Shown here piece by piece: positions 8,768 to 18,576 of a stretch of DNA of 30,319 nt (positions are counted from its first letter, which is position 1; the number at the start of each line of letters is the position of its first letter). The notes under the pieces are model-generated. The model had not been told where the DNA came from. It made no database searches and saw only the letters and a list, made by a program, of their open reading frames with translations. Both the position numbers and the translations under genes were made by a program. The stretch comes from an uncultured Bacillaceae bacterium (GTDB lineage: Bacteria; Bacillota; Bacilli; Bacillales; Amphibacillaceae): NCBI GenBank assembly GCA_945639745.1, contig CALZEK010000001.1:1-30319 (forward strand), given 5' to 3'.

Positions 8768-9214
8768 ATGAAAGTTATATTTTTAAAAGATGTTAAAGGC
8801 AAGGGTAATAAAGGTGAAATAAAAGATGTGCCAACGGGGTATGCGCATAATTATTTATTTAAAAATAATTTAGCCGAAGAAGCAACACCTGGTAATGTGA
8901 AGAAGCTAAAAACACAACAGAAAAAAGCAGCTGCTAATGCAGCAGAAGTTAAGCAAGAAGCAGAAGATTTAAAAAACACTTTAGATAGTATAAAAGTAGA
9001 AATTAAAGCAAAGTCAGGGGATACTGGACAACTTTTTGGATCAATTACTAATAAACAAATTGCAGAAGAGTTAAAGAAGCAACATAAACATGAAGTTGAT
9101 CGTAGGAAGATAGAACTAGATGAACCCATTCGAACTCTAGGAACAACAAAAGTACCAGTTAAATTACACCCAGACGTTACAGGAACGATTACAGTGGCTG
9201 TTGTAGAAGAGTAA
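8768..9214 (+). CDS. rplI: 50S ribosomal protein L9
   Basis: L9 is a two-domain protein bound to 23S rRNA. The 148-residue product begins [20 protein letters not shown], followed by [13 protein letters not shown], the L9 signature. The long alanine/lysine/glutamate connecting helix (about 40-75) and the C-terminal domain with [20 protein letters not shown] follow. It starts 2 bases after the gdpP stop with GAGGGGAG inside gdpP, so the two are likely translationally coupled. dnaB follows after 37 bases. Confidence 0.98.
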   Translation: MKVIFLKDVKGKGNKGEIKDVPTGYAHNYLFKNNLAEEATPGNVKKLKTQQKKAAANAAEVKQEAEDLKNTLDSIKVEIKAKSGDTGQLFGSITNKQIAEELKKQHKHEVDRRKIELDEPIRTLGTTKVPVKLHPDVTGTITVAVVEE

Positions 9215-9251
9215 GATAAATACTTATTAAGTATGTTTAGGAGGTAAAAAA

Positions 9252-10613
9252 GTGAATGCACCATTTAATGAACGCATTCCTCCACATAATGTAGAGGCTG
9301 AGCAAGCTGTTATAGGGGCTATATTTTTAGAACCAGAAGCATTTTCTACAGCATCAGAACGATTAGTCTCAACTGATTTTTATCGTGCAAATCATCAAGC
9401 GATATTTGCGACGATGTCTTCTTTGTCAGATAAAGGAGAACCTATAGATGTTATCACAGTAACAACGAACTTAGCTAACTCAGATCAATTAGAGCAAGTT
9501 GGTGGTGTGACCTACTTAACAGATCTTGCTAGTAGTGTACCTACAGCTGCTAATATTGAATATTATAGTAAAATAGTAGAAGAAAAAGCTCTTTTACGTC
9601 GATTAATCAAATCTGCAACAGATATAGTAACAAATACATTTGCTAAAGAAGATGCTGTTGAAGAAGTTTTAGATGAAGCTGAAAAAACAATATTAGAAGT
9701 ATCAAGCCGAAAAAATTCTGGGGCTTTCAAACCAATAAAAGATGTATTAATAGATGTTTATGATAATATTGAGCAGCTCCACAACAGTGATAACGATGTG
9801 ACGGGTATTGCAACTGGTTATCGTGGTTTAGATCGTATGACTTCAGGTTTTCAAAAAAATGATTTGATTATTGTTGCAGCACGTCCATCAGTTGGTAAAA
9901 CTGCATTTGCACTGAATATTGCACAAAATGTGGCTATTAATTCAGATGAAAATGTCGCTATTTTTAGTTTGGAGATGGGGGCAGACCAATTAGTACAACG
10001 TATGTTATGTGCAGAAGGTAATATTGATTCACAACGTCTTCGAACTGGTGCTTTACAATCGGAAGACTGGGGAAAATTAACTATGGCAATGGGGAGTTTA
10101 TCTCATGCAGGTATATTTATTGATGATTCACCTGGAATTCGTGTCAGTGATATTAGATCTAAATGTCGTCGTTTGAAGCAAGAACATGGTTTAGGGATGA
10201 TTATTATTGATTACTTGCAACTTATATCTGGAAGTGAGAGTTCGCGTGATAACCGTCAACAAGAGGTTTCTGAAATATCACGTTCGTTAAAAGGGCTTGC
10301 ACGTGAATTAGAAGTTCCTTTAATTGCACTATCGCAGCTTTCTCGTGGAGTTGAACAACGTCAAGATAAACGACCAATGATGTCAGATTTAAGAGAGTCA
10401 GGAAGTATTGAGCAAGATGCTGATATTGTAAGCTTTTTATATCGTGATGACTATTATGATGAAGAAAGTGAGCAACAAGATATTATAGAAATAATTATTT
10501 CTAAGCAACGTAATGGTCCAACTGGAACCGTTGAATTAGCCTTTAAAAAAGAATATAATAAATTTGTTGATTTAGATCACACATATGGAGATAGTGGTGC
10601 ACCTCCTGCGTAA
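9252..10613 (+). CDS. dnaB: Replicative DNA helicase DnaB (DnaC of Bacillus)
   Basis: This is the hexameric helicase that unwinds DNA at the replication fork. The 453-residue protein has the N-terminal DnaB domain (RIPPHNVEAEQAVIGAIFLE…) and a RecA-like C-terminal domain. The Walker A motif is RPSVGKTAFALN (K216), the Walker B region is LGMIIIDYLQLI, and the family motif LRESGSIEQDADIVSFLYR follows. The start is GTG at 9252, with AGGAGGT 6 bases upstream. It is the last gene of the yybS-gdpP-rplI-dnaB operon. The usual downstream neighbour purA is missing. Confidence 0.98.
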   Translation: MNAPFNERIPPHNVEAEQAVIGAIFLEPEAFSTASERLVSTDFYRANHQAIFATMSSLSDKGEPIDVITVTTNLANSDQLEQVGGVTYLTDLASSVPTAANIEYYSKIVEEKALLRRLIKSATDIVTNTFAKEDAVEEVLDEAEKTILEVSSRKNSGAFKPIKDVLIDVYDNIEQLHNSDNDVTGIATGYRGLDRMTSGFQKNDLIIVAARPSVGKTAFALNIAQNVAINSDENVAIFSLEMGADQLVQRMLCAEGNIDSQRLRTGALQSEDWGKLTMAMGSLSHAGIFIDDSPGIRVSDIRSKCRRLKQEHGLGMIIIDYLQLISGSESSRDNRQQEVSEISRSLKGLARELEVPLIALSQLSRGVEQRQDKRPMMSDLRESGSIEQDADIVSFLYRDDYYDEESEQQDIIEIIISKQRNGPTGTVELAFKKEYNKFVDLDHTYGDSGAPPA

Positions 10614-10618
10614 TAGAA

Positions 10619-10671
10619 ACGAGCAATTCATAAGTTATTCATATTTAACTTAGTGTCTTGCTTGTTTTTTT
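10619..10671 (+). terminator. Terminator after dnaB
   Basis: ACGAGCAA (10619-10626) pairs with TTGCTTGT (10658-10665), with one G-T pair. An inner AAGTTA/TAACTT stem lies within the loop, and the structure is followed by a run of T residues to about 10671. Confidence 0.75.
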
Positions 10672-10778
10672 GTATTTAAATATACTAAAAGACATTTTGA
10701 TGAAAATACGATAAGATAGAGTAATAAGAGAACATTTAAATATCTGAAATATAAAATAAAACTAAAGGAGTTTTATAA

Positions 10779-11486
10779 ATGAAGCAAAAAATTCTTGTTG
10801 TTGACGATGAAAAGCCAATTGCTGATATATTAAAATTTAACTTAGAAAAAGAAGGTTATGATGTAACGTGTGCACATGATGGAAATGATGCCATTGCTTT
10901 AGCAGAAGAAATCAAGCCCGATATCATCTTACTTGATATTATGTTACCAGGTAAAGACGGCAATGAAGTGTGTAGAGAAGTTAGAAAAACTCAATCCATG
11001 CCAATAATCATGTTAACAGCTAAAGATTCAGAAATAGATAAAGTAATCGGTTTAGAGCTAGGTGCAGATGATTATGTCACAAAACCTTTTAGTAACCGTG
11101 AATTAATTGCTCGAGTAAAAGCTAATTTACGCCGCCATCAACACGTAGAAGAAGATGATGGTGTTCCTACAAAGAAAGATATTATCATTGGTAATTTAAC
11201 AATTCATCCAGATGCCTATAGTGTTTCGCGTAATGGTGAACATATTGATTTAACACATCGTGAATTTGAATTATTTCATTACTTAGCAAGACATATCGGA
11301 CAAGTAATGACGCGCGAACACTTACTTGAAACAGTATGGGGTTATGATTATTTTGGAGATGTGCGAACGGTGGATGTTACAGTCCGTCGTTTAAGAGAAA
11401 AAATTGAAGAAAATCCAAGTAATCCAAATTGGATTGTAACGAGACGTGGAGTAGGCTATTATTTACGTAGTCCAGACGAGGAGTAA
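10779..11486 (+). CDS. walR: Response regulator WalR (YycF/VicR)
   Basis: WalR is the essential OmpR-family response regulator of peptidoglycan metabolism. The 235-residue protein has a receiver domain with the phosphoacceptor D53 in [13 protein letters not shown] and the acid pocket D9-D10. T101-K102 lie in VTKPF; T101 is the position reported as a Ser/Thr-kinase target in WalR orthologues. The C-terminal winged helix ends [17 protein letters not shown]…RGVGYYLR. It has a strong site, AAAGGAG, and is the first gene of walRKHIJ. Promoter elements upstream are weak (TTGATG at 10697 is the best -35). Confidence 0.98.
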   Translation: MKQKILVVDDEKPIADILKFNLEKEGYDVTCAHDGNDAIALAEEIKPDIILLDIMLPGKDGNEVCREVRKTQSMPIIMLTAKDSEIDKVIGLELGADDYVTKPFSNRELIARVKANLRRHQHVEEDDGVPTKKDIIIGNLTIHPDAYSVSRNGEHIDLTHREFELFHYLARHIGQVMTREHLLETVWGYDYFGDVRTVDVTVRRLREKIEENPSNPNWIVTRRGVGYYLRSPDEE

Positions 11487-11492
11487 AAAACA

Positions 11493-13322
11493 ATGAAAAA
11501 AGTTGGTTTTTTTAGATCTATTCAATTAAAATTTATAATAATTTATATATTACTCTTATTAATAGCTGTACAAGTAATAGGTTCTTATGTTGCGCGTGAA
11601 CTTGAAACAGAATTACTTGATAATTATAAAGAGACAATTAACGATCGAATAGATCTATTGAGCTATAATTTAGAACTTACTTTTGAAAAAGATAGAAGTG
11701 AAAATAATGAAGAGCCTACTATGCAAGAAGAAGTCCAAGCAATAATTAATGATGTAAATTTAGGGGGACAGAATACACTCCAAGTTATTAATAATCAAGG
11801 ACGCATTCTTGGAACAAACGATTATAATCAAGATATTGTAGGCAAAAAAATTACTGATGAAATTATTCAAAAAGGAATTAAATCAGGGACTTCTGTTGAT
11901 AGTACTTATATAAAAAGTAAAACAGGGGATCGTATCCTTGTACGTGTTGAGCCAATCCTTGATCAAGACAGACAAATTACAGGAGTTGTTTATTTAGAAA
12001 CATCATTGGAAAGTGTTTATACACAACTTTCGAATATTAATGATATTTTCCTTAAGGGATCGATCATAGCTTTAATTATTTCCGTTTTAATAGGAATCCT
12101 AGTGGCAAGAGCAATTACCAAACCAATTATTGAGATGCGTCGACAAGCTCAAAAGATGGCCAGAGGAGATTTTTCTCAAAAAGTTAATGTTTATGGCTCA
12201 GATGAAATAAGTCAATTAGCAGTAACCTTTAACCATTTAAATGATCGTTTAAAACATTCAATGGCTACAATCGAAAAAGAAAGAAGTAAATTGAGTTCAG
12301 TTTTAGCCAATATGTCAGAAGGTGTTATTGCTACAGATAATGAAGGGCAAATTACGTTAATAAATGAAGCTGCTGGAAAATTATTAGGTAAAAATCCTAA
12401 TTATTTAATTAATCAAAGTTTGATTGAACATCTTGAATTAGAAGAAAAAGTTTTAGGTATGTCAGAACTTCAAGAAGGGGGTTCAATCATCCTTGATTTT
12501 AGTACAGAAGAAATATATTTAGTTAGAGCAAACTTTTCAACAATCTATGATGATTATGATAAAATAAGTGGTTTTATTACCGTTTTAAGTGATGTGACGG
12601 AAGAAGAAAAAATTGAAAGAGAACGAAGAGAGTTTGTTTCGAATGTTTCACACGAATTAAGAACTCCATTAACTACCTTAAGAAGTTATTTAGAAGCATT
12701 GACAGATGGTGCATGGAAAGACGAAGAAATAGCCCCCCACTTTTTAGAAGTGACTCAAAATGAAACAGAACGAATGATTCGTATGGTTAGTAGCTTATTA
12801 GAATTATCTAGAATGGATAGTAAGGCTGACACGCTTCATAGAAGACGTGTAGATTTCACACCTTTCTTTCATGAAATTATCGATCGCTTTGATATGAATC
12901 TCAAAGATGCTGATATAGTCTTAAGTCGTGATATACCGAATGAAACGACTTATGTTTGGATCGATAAAGATAAAATGACTCAAGTACTTGATAATATTAT
13001 ATCTAACGCTGTTAAATATTCACCTGATGGTGGTTTGATAAACTTTAAACTTGAAAAAAGCAGACGACAAATTATCGTCAGTATTAAAGATAATGGAATT
13101 GGAATCGCCTATGATAAACTTGATAAAATATTTGATCGATTTTATCGAGCAGATAAAGCAAGAACAAGAGAAATGGGTGGGACAGGATTAGGTTTAGCTA
13201 TCACTCAAGAAATTGTTGAAGCACATTATGGAAAAATTTGGGTTGATAGTAAAGAAGGTAAAGGAACGACAATATACTTTAGTTTACCGCTCATGAATGA
13301 GATGCGGAGGAGACAGATATGA
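11493..13322 (+). CDS. walK: Sensor histidine kinase WalK (YycG/VicK)
   Basis: WalK phosphorylates WalR in response to cell-wall state. The 609-residue protein has a first transmembrane helix (about 14-33), an extracellular PAS/Cache sensor, a second helix (about 185-206), HAMP (ARAITKPIIEMRRQAQKMARGDF…), a cytoplasmic PAS (about 266-370), the H-box FVSNVSHELRTPLTTLRSYL with H387, and an ATPase domain with N-box DNIISNAVKYS, G1 DNGIGI and G2 GGTGLGLAI. It follows walR by 6 bases, and its stop overlaps the walH start as ATGA. A complete, apparently functional WalK. Confidence 0.98.
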   Translation: MKKVGFFRSIQLKFIIIYILLLLIAVQVIGSYVARELETELLDNYKETINDRIDLLSYNLELTFEKDRSENNEEPTMQEEVQAIINDVNLGGQNTLQVINNQGRILGTNDYNQDIVGKKITDEIIQKGIKSGTSVDSTYIKSKTGDRILVRVEPILDQDRQITGVVYLETSLESVYTQLSNINDIFLKGSIIALIISVLIGILVARAITKPIIEMRRQAQKMARGDFSQKVNVYGSDEISQLAVTFNHLNDRLKHSMATIEKERSKLSSVLANMSEGVIATDNEGQITLINEAAGKLLGKNPNYLINQSLIEHLELEEKVLGMSELQEGGSIILDFSTEEIYLVRANFSTIYDDYDKISGFITVLSDVTEEEKIERERREFVSNVSHELRTPLTTLRSYLEALTDGAWKDEEIAPHFLEVTQNETERMIRMVSSLLELSRMDSKADTLHRRRVDFTPFFHEIIDRFDMNLKDADIVLSRDIPNETTYVWIDKDKMTQVLDNIISNAVKYSPDGGLINFKLEKSRRQIIVSIKDNGIGIAYDKLDKIFDRFYRADKARTREMGGTGLGLAITQEIVEAHYGKIWVDSKEGKGTTIYFSLPLMNEMRRRQI

Positions 13323-14605
13323 CATATGAAACAGTAAAATCATATATCTTAGTAATCCTAATTGGGTTAAGTATATTGTTATCAGTTGCTTTATGGACTT
13401 ATCAACCTAACTACGAACAATTCCAAAATCCAGACTATGTAAATGAAGTAGACATAGGTGGCGAAGTAAAAGAAAAGAAAGATTTAATTAATCCAAGTTC
13501 GATTATTTTTCATGATCATCCAAGGTTATTAGGATTTGAAAATTTAAAAGATCAAATAGAATTACACCAATCTATAAATGAATGGATCATGTATGATTTG
13601 GAAGAGACTGAAAGTAAAGGGAAACCTAATCAAGAAAAATTTGTAGAAATTTTATATCCGAATCCACTCCCAATAGGTGTAGCTTCAAGTTTATTCACTT
13701 TTAATAATGAAATTGAGCTACCAGATTGGGAGTTTGATCGACTTTATTTATCGTTTAATGTTCAAAAGTCATCATTGGAAGTTCAAATAATTTCTGTAGA
13801 TAAAGAAAGGGAACTTTCAGCGACAATAGATAAGCGTGAGAATTATGATATGTTATTTGATTATGCGGTGAACCATACAGAGTTAATTGATTATATAAGT
13901 TTCGATACAAAAAAAGGTCAGATTTATATTCCGAGTCGAGATAAAAAATTAGACTCTAAAACACTCGTGATTAGTAAAATAGCACCAGAAAAACTTGTTA
14001 ATGCATTATTTAGAAACCCGTCTCAAGTAACACCAAATAATGCTGAGGCTTATTTTACAGATGGACAACGTGGCATGAGCATTTTAAATAATAATAAAAT
14101 AGAGTTTATTAATCCAATCCAAACAAATTCAGAAGAATTATCGGCTATAAACGCTCTAGATCAAAGTATTATTCATATTAATGAACACAAAGGTTGGACG
14201 AATGATTATATATTAGAACGGATTATATCTGCCCAAAGTAAAGTGAGATTTAGATTAATATATAAAGGTTTGCCTGTTTTTGACCAAAATAATTTGACTC
14301 TCATCGAACAAAGATGGCGTAATATCGAATTATATGAGTATAATCGTCCTTTAATTCAATTAACCCATGAAATTGATTCGACACAAACAACGCTACCTTC
14401 AGGTAAGAAAGTAATTAATTATATTCAAAATAAAAGCTTATTTGATTTAGATAACATTAGTCAAATGCAAATAGGTTATAAGTTGAATTTTTTATCTGGT
14501 ACATCAGATAATGTTGTACTACTTGAGCCAAATTGGTATGTAAAAGATAAAAATCAATGGAAAATTGTTGATTTAAGTGAATTAGCAGACAAGGGAGGCG
14601 AGTAA
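13319..14605 (+). CDS. walH: WalK regulatory membrane protein WalH (YycH)
   Basis: WalH is a single-pass protein that, with WalI, contacts WalK through transmembrane helices and adjusts its activity. The 428-residue product has an N-terminal helix at about 9-27 (SYILVILIGLSILLSVALWT) followed by WTYQPNYE, a common YycH start, and a long extracytoplasmic domain with no cysteines. It starts in the ATGA overlap with walK and ends immediately before walI. Sequence identity is low across genera, so the assignment rests on the start, size and position. Confidence 0.93.
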   Translation: MTYETVKSYILVILIGLSILLSVALWTYQPNYEQFQNPDYVNEVDIGGEVKEKKDLINPSSIIFHDHPRLLGFENLKDQIELHQSINEWIMYDLEETESKGKPNQEKFVEILYPNPLPIGVASSLFTFNNEIELPDWEFDRLYLSFNVQKSSLEVQIISVDKERELSATIDKRENYDMLFDYAVNHTELIDYISFDTKKGQIYIPSRDKKLDSKTLVISKIAPEKLVNALFRNPSQVTPNNAEAYFTDGQRGMSILNNNKIEFINPIQTNSEELSAINALDQSIIHINEHKGWTNDYILERIISAQSKVRFRLIYKGLPVFDQNNLTLIEQRWRNIELYEYNRPLIQLTHEIDSTQTTLPSGKKVINYIQNKSLFDLDNISQMQIGYKLNFLSGTSDNVVLLEPNWYVKDKNQWKIVDLSELADKGGE

Positions 14606-14606
14606 G

Positions 14607-15527
14607 TTGCAGTGGGGACAAATTAAAACATTGTTAATACTCAGTTTCCTAATTCTAGATATATATTTGTTAATTCAATTTACAGAAAAACAACAGCAAG
14701 CAGATTTATCTGTTTTAGAACATAGTGAATCAACAATAGAAGAGCAATTAAAAGCTGAAAATATTGAAGTGCCTGTGTTGTCTAATAAAGAATATAAAGA
14801 AACATTTATTTCAGTAGAACCGCGTTTGATGTTAAAAGAGGAATTAGAAGCATTAAGTGATTTAGAAAATCAAAACAATGAAGTGATTCAAAATAAATTA
14901 ATCATTTCAAAACTGATTAATCCAATAAGTATACCAAAAGAAGCATCAAAGGATAACATGGAAGATTTTATAAAAGATTTAACTTTATTTTCGGATGAAT
15001 ATTCTTTTTGGGAATGGGATAAAAAAGCTAATATACTCGTTTATTTTCAAGACAAATTAAATCGGCCAATTTATTACAATCAAAATGGTTTATTACTCTT
15101 ATATTTAAATGATGAAAATGAAGTTGTTTATTATACTCAAACAGTTTTAGGCGACCATGAAAAAAATAATGATAAGAGAAGATTAATTACACCAATGAGA
15201 GCAATTGAAACACTCTATGAAGCAGAAACATTTAATAGCAATGATGAAATAAATTCTGTTGAAATTGGTTTTCATACACGAATTCCATTAGATAGTGGGG
15301 TACAGGTATTTGCACCAACTTGGAATATAGAAGTAAACGGCCAATCACATTACTTTGTAAATGCGATTGAGGAATTTATTTTTTCTAGCCATCATCAAGA
15401 ATTTTTTAAAGATACTTTAACAAATATTGAAGAAAAAGCGAGTTTAATAAACAAAACAGAAATTAAAAAAGAAGAATTTATTAAAGAGTTAGATCGAAAA
15501 AATGATTTTATTGAGCGGAGTGAATAA
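14607..15527 (+). CDS. walI: WalK regulatory membrane protein WalI (YycI)
   Basis: WalI acts with WalH on WalK. The 306-residue protein has one N-terminal helix ([19 protein letters not shown], about 7-25) and a YycI-like extracytoplasmic domain containing [15 protein letters not shown] and ending near VNAIEEFIF. The start is TTG at 14607 with AGGGAGG 8 bases upstream; the [14 protein letters not shown] beginning matches the YycI style. It lies 1 base after the walH stop and ends 1 base before walJ, showing a tightly packed operon. Confidence 0.92.
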   Translation: MQWGQIKTLLILSFLILDIYLLIQFTEKQQQADLSVLEHSESTIEEQLKAENIEVPVLSNKEYKETFISVEPRLMLKEELEALSDLENQNNEVIQNKLIISKLINPISIPKEASKDNMEDFIKDLTLFSDEYSFWEWDKKANILVYFQDKLNRPIYYNQNGLLLLYLNDENEVVYYTQTVLGDHEKNNDKRRLITPMRAIETLYEAETFNSNDEINSVEIGFHTRIPLDSGVQVFAPTWNIEVNGQSHYFVNAIEEFIFSSHHQEFFKDTLTNIEEKASLINKTEIKKEEFIKELDRKNDFIERSE

Positions 15528-15528
15528 G

Positions 15529-16332
15529 ATGAGTTTACAATTTAGCGTACTTGCTTCAGGTAGTACGGGAAATGCTTTTTATATTGAAGCAGACAAGACT
15601 AAATTATTAGTTGATGCTGGATTAAGTGGTAAACAAATAGAAAAACAATTTTTAGAAATAGAAAAAGACATAGCAGAAATAACGGGAATTCTTGTCACAC
15701 ACGAGCATAGTGACCACATTAAAGGTCTGGGTGTCTTGGCCCGCCGTTACAATTTACCAATATATGCAAATGCAAAAACGTGGGATGCAATGTTACCAAA
15801 AATAGGTAAAATAACAACAGATCAAAAATTTCATTTTGAAGCAAATCAAATAAAAACATTTAATCAATTAGATGTAGAATCATTCTCGGTTTCACATGAT
15901 GCAGTAGATCCGATGTTTTTTACCTTTCATTATAATAATCAAAAAATAGCTTTAGTGACTGATTTAGGGTATGTATCTGAACGTATTAAAAAAACAATTG
16001 AGGGTGCAAATGCATATATATTTGAAGCAAATCATGATGTAAATATGCTACAGATGAGTCATTATCCATGGAGTGTTAAACAAAGAATATTGGGTGATTC
16101 AGGCCATATCTCTAACGAAGATAGTGGTTTAGCACTGAGTGAAATAATATCAAACGATACTGAACGTGTTTATTTAGCTCACTTAAGCCAAGATAATAAT
16201 ATGAAAGACTTAGCGCGTATGTCTGTTGATCAAGTATTGCAAGAACGTGGGATAAACTTAGATTTATTCGATACAGATCCATTAAAACCAACAGAATTAT
16301 TTAAAATAAATCAAAAGAATCCGATTTTATAA
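15529..16332 (+). CDS. walJ: Metallo-beta-lactamase fold exonuclease WalJ (YycJ)
   Basis: WalJ belongs to the metallo-beta-lactamase hydrolases; YycJ-type proteins are double-strand 5' exonucleases linked to mismatch repair and wall/replication coordination. The 267-residue product begins [20 protein letters not shown], and metal ligands are visible in THEHSDH (57-63). Further conserved elements are [21 protein letters not shown] and LAHLS. ATG at 15529 is chosen over the upstream in-frame start at 15502 because the family begins at MSLQF and GGAGTG lies just upstream. It starts 1 base after walI. Confidence 0.96.
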   Translation: MSLQFSVLASGSTGNAFYIEADKTKLLVDAGLSGKQIEKQFLEIEKDIAEITGILVTHEHSDHIKGLGVLARRYNLPIYANAKTWDAMLPKIGKITTDQKFHFEANQIKTFNQLDVESFSVSHDAVDPMFFTFHYNNQKIALVTDLGYVSERIKKTIEGANAYIFEANHDVNMLQMSHYPWSVKQRILGDSGHISNEDSGLALSEIISNDTERVYLAHLSQDNNMKDLARMSVDQVLQERGINLDLFDTDPLKPTELFKINQKNPIL

Positions 16333-16351
16333 TAAAGTCAGGTGAGAAAAA

Positions 16352-17548
16352 ATGGATGAAAACGATGATTTAAAAATAAGTGAAGATACAATTATTGAAC
16401 GGAATCAATCAATACCTAGAAATAAAGGAAGATTTTTCTTTATATTTCTAATCGGCATAATGATTGGTTTAGTCATTATGTTTTTAATTAACGACAAGCA
16501 AACTAAAGAAGTAGAGCAAAAGGAAAGTAAAACTAAAAACGAATCAATTATTGTAGATATAACAACGCAAATAACTGAGATTGTAGAAGAAGTAACCCCA
16601 ACAGTTGTCGGAATAACTAATGTGCAAACTTCAGGTGAGTTTTGGAGACAAGAAAATAATCAAGCTGCCGAAGCGGGAACAGGATCAGGTGTTATCTATA
16701 AAAAAGAAGGAAATAAAGCATTTATTATTACAAACCATCATGTTATAGAAAGCGCAGATGCTTTAGAAGTTATTTTATCAAATGAAAAAACATTAGAAGC
16801 TGAATTACTTGGTAGTGATTTGTTTATGGATCTTGCAGTGCTTCAGGTAGAAGCTGATGAAATAGATGATGTCGTTAAAATAGGTTCATCAGAAAGCATA
16901 AAAGTGGGAGAACCAGTGATCGCAATTGGAAATCCATTAGGACATATGTTTTCAGGATCTGTTACGCAAGGAATTATAAGTGGGAAAAAGCGTAGTATTC
17001 CTCAAGACTTTAATCAAGACGGTCAAGCAGACTGGCAAGCAGAAGTTATTCAAACAGATGCAGCGATTAATCCAGGGAATAGTGGTGGTGCGCTTATTAA
17101 TATAATGGGTGAATTAATCGGGATTAATTCAATGAAAATTAGTCAAACAGTAGCAGAAGGAATTGGTTTTGCAATACCAATAGATGACGCATTACCGATT
17201 ATAGATGAGTTAGAAACAGAAGGTGAAGTGACTCGTCCCTACTTAGGTGTTGAACTTTATTCACTAGATGAGATACCTAAGAGTGAATGGCACACCTCAT
17301 TAGAATTACCGACTGATATCACTGGAGGGGTTTATATTTGGTCTATTGAGCCAGGTTCTCCAGCAGATAAAGCAGGTTTGGAACGTTTAGATATTATTAC
17401 TGAATTAAAAGGCAAAAAAATAGAAAATGTTGTTGATTTAAGAAAGATACTTTATCAAGAAACATCAATTAATGATAAAATAGCTATTACAGCATATCGT
17501 CAAGGTGAAATATTTGAAACAGAAGTTACTTTAACTAAACAAGAATAA
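16352..17548 (+). CDS. htrA: Membrane-anchored HtrA/DegP-type serine protease
   Basis: This is an S1C family quality-control protease acting on misfolded extracytoplasmic proteins. The 398-residue protein has a cytoplasmic N terminus, one transmembrane helix (about 28-46), a linker, a trypsin-like domain with the triad H130 (TNHHVI), D160 (MDLAVL) and S244 (NPGNSGGAL), and a C-terminal PDZ domain (about 295-395, GVYIWSIEPGSPADKAGL). It lies 19 bases after walJ, the position of htrC (yyxA) in Bacillus, so it is probably transcribed with wal. The gene ends at a strong bidirectional terminator. The symbol is generic; HtrA and HtrC cannot be separated here. Confidence 0.96.
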   Translation: MDENDDLKISEDTIIERNQSIPRNKGRFFFIFLIGIMIGLVIMFLINDKQTKEVEQKESKTKNESIIVDITTQITEIVEEVTPTVVGITNVQTSGEFWRQENNQAAEAGTGSGVIYKKEGNKAFIITNHHVIESADALEVILSNEKTLEAELLGSDLFMDLAVLQVEADEIDDVVKIGSSESIKVGEPVIAIGNPLGHMFSGSVTQGIISGKKRSIPQDFNQDGQADWQAEVIQTDAAINPGNSGGALINIMGELIGINSMKISQTVAEGIGFAIPIDDALPIIDELETEGEVTRPYLGVELYSLDEIPKSEWHTSLELPTDITGGVYIWSIEPGSPADKAGLERLDIITELKGKKIENVVDLRKILYQETSINDKIAITAYRQGEIFETEVTLTKQE

Positions 17549-17549
17549 T

Positions 17550-17586
17550 AAAAAAGAACCTAGTAATTACACTAGGTTCTTTTTTT
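17550..17586. terminator. Bidirectional terminator between htrA and the winged-helix gene
   Basis: AAAAAAGAACCTAGT (17550-17564) pairs with ACTAGGTTCTTTTTT (17571-17585) around AATTAC. The T-run on each strand serves the convergent genes. Confidence 0.93.
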
Positions 17587-17587
17587 A

Positions 17588-17806
17588 TTAAATTAAAGAA
17601 ACAGCCTGTGGATGAATTAGATATTTCTCATCATTTTGATTAACAAAGCCTACTTCAATTAAATGTCGGAGATTACTACGAACTATAAATAATGGAAGTG
17701 TGGTTTTCCTGACGATTTCATCTACTGTTAAAGCTTTGTCTTTAATTGCTTTTAATAATTTTTTAGCAGTAGGGGTTAAATCTTTTGGATCTGTTACACA
17801 AGCCAA
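17588..17806 (-). CDS. Small winged-helix protein, function unknown
   Basis: This 72-residue protein starts at TTG 17806, with AGGAGG 7 bases upstream (MACVTDPKDLTPTAKKLL…). Residues 10-68 form an apparent winged helix: TPTAKKLLKAIKDKA, then LTVDEIVRKTTLPLFIVRSN as the putative recognition unit, then RHLIEVGFVNQNDEKYLIH as the wing. It recalls MarR/ArsR or TrmB-type minimal DNA-binding domains, without any sensor domain. It follows the peroxiredoxin by 18 bases in the same operon, so it may control that operon or merely be co-expressed; that is inference. Confidence 0.8.
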   Translation of the reverse strand: MACVTDPKDLTPTAKKLLKAIKDKALTVDEIVRKTTLPLFIVRSNLRHLIEVGFVNQNDEKYLIHPQAVSLI

Positions 17807-17824
17807 TAGGATACCTCCTAGATT

Positions 17825-18487
17825 TTATAAATCGCGTTTACAGAAATAGAAGTCGACACATTCATAATCTTTATTATTCATGCGCTCTTCAGCACCTTCT
17901 TGAGTTGCAGCAGGTGGAACAATAACTTTTTCACCAGGCTGCCAATCAGCAGGTGTTGCAACTTGATGCTCATCAGCTGTTTGTAGTGCTTTTACTAGAC
18001 GTAGGATTTCATCCATATTGCGTCCTGTTGATAGAGGATAATAAATAATTGATCTGACAACTTGTTTCTCATCAATTACAAATACAGCACGTGAAGCTTC
18101 TGTTGAACTTTCATTAGGCATAATCATGCCATATTTTTTTGAAACATCCATTGAAAGGTCAGCAATGACTGGAAATTCAATTTTTGTACCAAAATTTTCT
18201 TCAATATTTCTAACCCAAGCAATATGTGAACTAATACTATCCACACTTAAGCCGAGTAATTCTGTATTCAATTCTTTTAAATCAGCCGAAATATTTTGGA
18301 AGCCAATGAATTCGGTTGTACAAACGGGTGTAAAGTCAGCCGGATGTGAAAATAAGACAACCCAACTCCCCTTATAATCTTCTAATTTCAAATTACCATG
18401 TGTTGTTACAGCTTCAAATTGTGGTGCGGCATCACCAATTCGTGGTAGTGAACGAACTTCAGTATTGTTTACGTGTTCTTCAGTCAT
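17825..18487 (-). CDS. Peroxiredoxin, Prx6-type (AhpC/TSA family)
   Basis: This enzyme reduces hydrogen peroxide and organic peroxides. The 220-residue protein has the peroxidatic motif PADFTPVCTTE with Cys56, the family's partner Arg within MIMPNESSTEASRAVFVID, and the long C-terminal arm of the Prx6 group (QTADEHQVATPADWQPGEKV…). The arm ends ECVDFYFCKRDL, so there are two more cysteines, C210 and C216. These are spaced as in archaeal Prx6 enzymes, where one acts as a resolving cysteine, so this is probably not a true 1-Cys enzyme. A clear AAAGGAG precedes the ATG. The promoter overlaps a PerR-box-like element. Confidence 0.94.
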   Translation of the reverse strand: MTEEHVNNTEVRSLPRIGDAAPQFEAVTTHGNLKLEDYKGSWVVLFSHPADFTPVCTTEFIGFQNISADLKELNTELLGLSVDSISSHIAWVRNIEENFGTKIEFPVIADLSMDVSKKYGMIMPNESSTEASRAVFVIDEKQVVRSIIYYPLSTGRNMDEILRLVKALQTADEHQVATPADWQPGEKVIVPPAATQEGAEERMNNKDYECVDFYFCKRDL

Positions 18488-18504
18488 TTAAAATCCATCT
18501 CCTT

Positions 18505-18519
18505 TTTAGATAATTATAA
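18505..18519 (-). promoter_or_regulatory. Peroxiredoxin -10 with PerR-box-like element
   Basis: On the minus strand TATAAT (18518-18513) is a perfect -10, 26 bases before the start codon. It lies within TTATAATTATCTAAA, which fits the PerR box TTATAATnATTATAA at 11 of 14 defined positions. The -35 is weak (TTATCT, 18 bases upstream). Peroxide regulation would suit the gene, but the AT-rich match is modest. Confidence 0.45.
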
Positions 18520-18576
18520 ATTAAGCTTACTTTAAAGATAATAGAGGTAAATGTTCTTAACAAGTTAATAGCTCAA

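Noticed and set aside
10292..10307. Second parS-like site in dnaB (around TTGCACGTGAATTA)
   Set aside because: Only the central CACGTGAA matches well, with four mismatches in the flanks; it is explained by coding sequence.
17602..17614. DnaA-box-like TGTGGATGA within the winged-helix gene
   Set aside because: One mismatch at a conserved position, and isolated inside coding sequence about 1 kb from the cluster.
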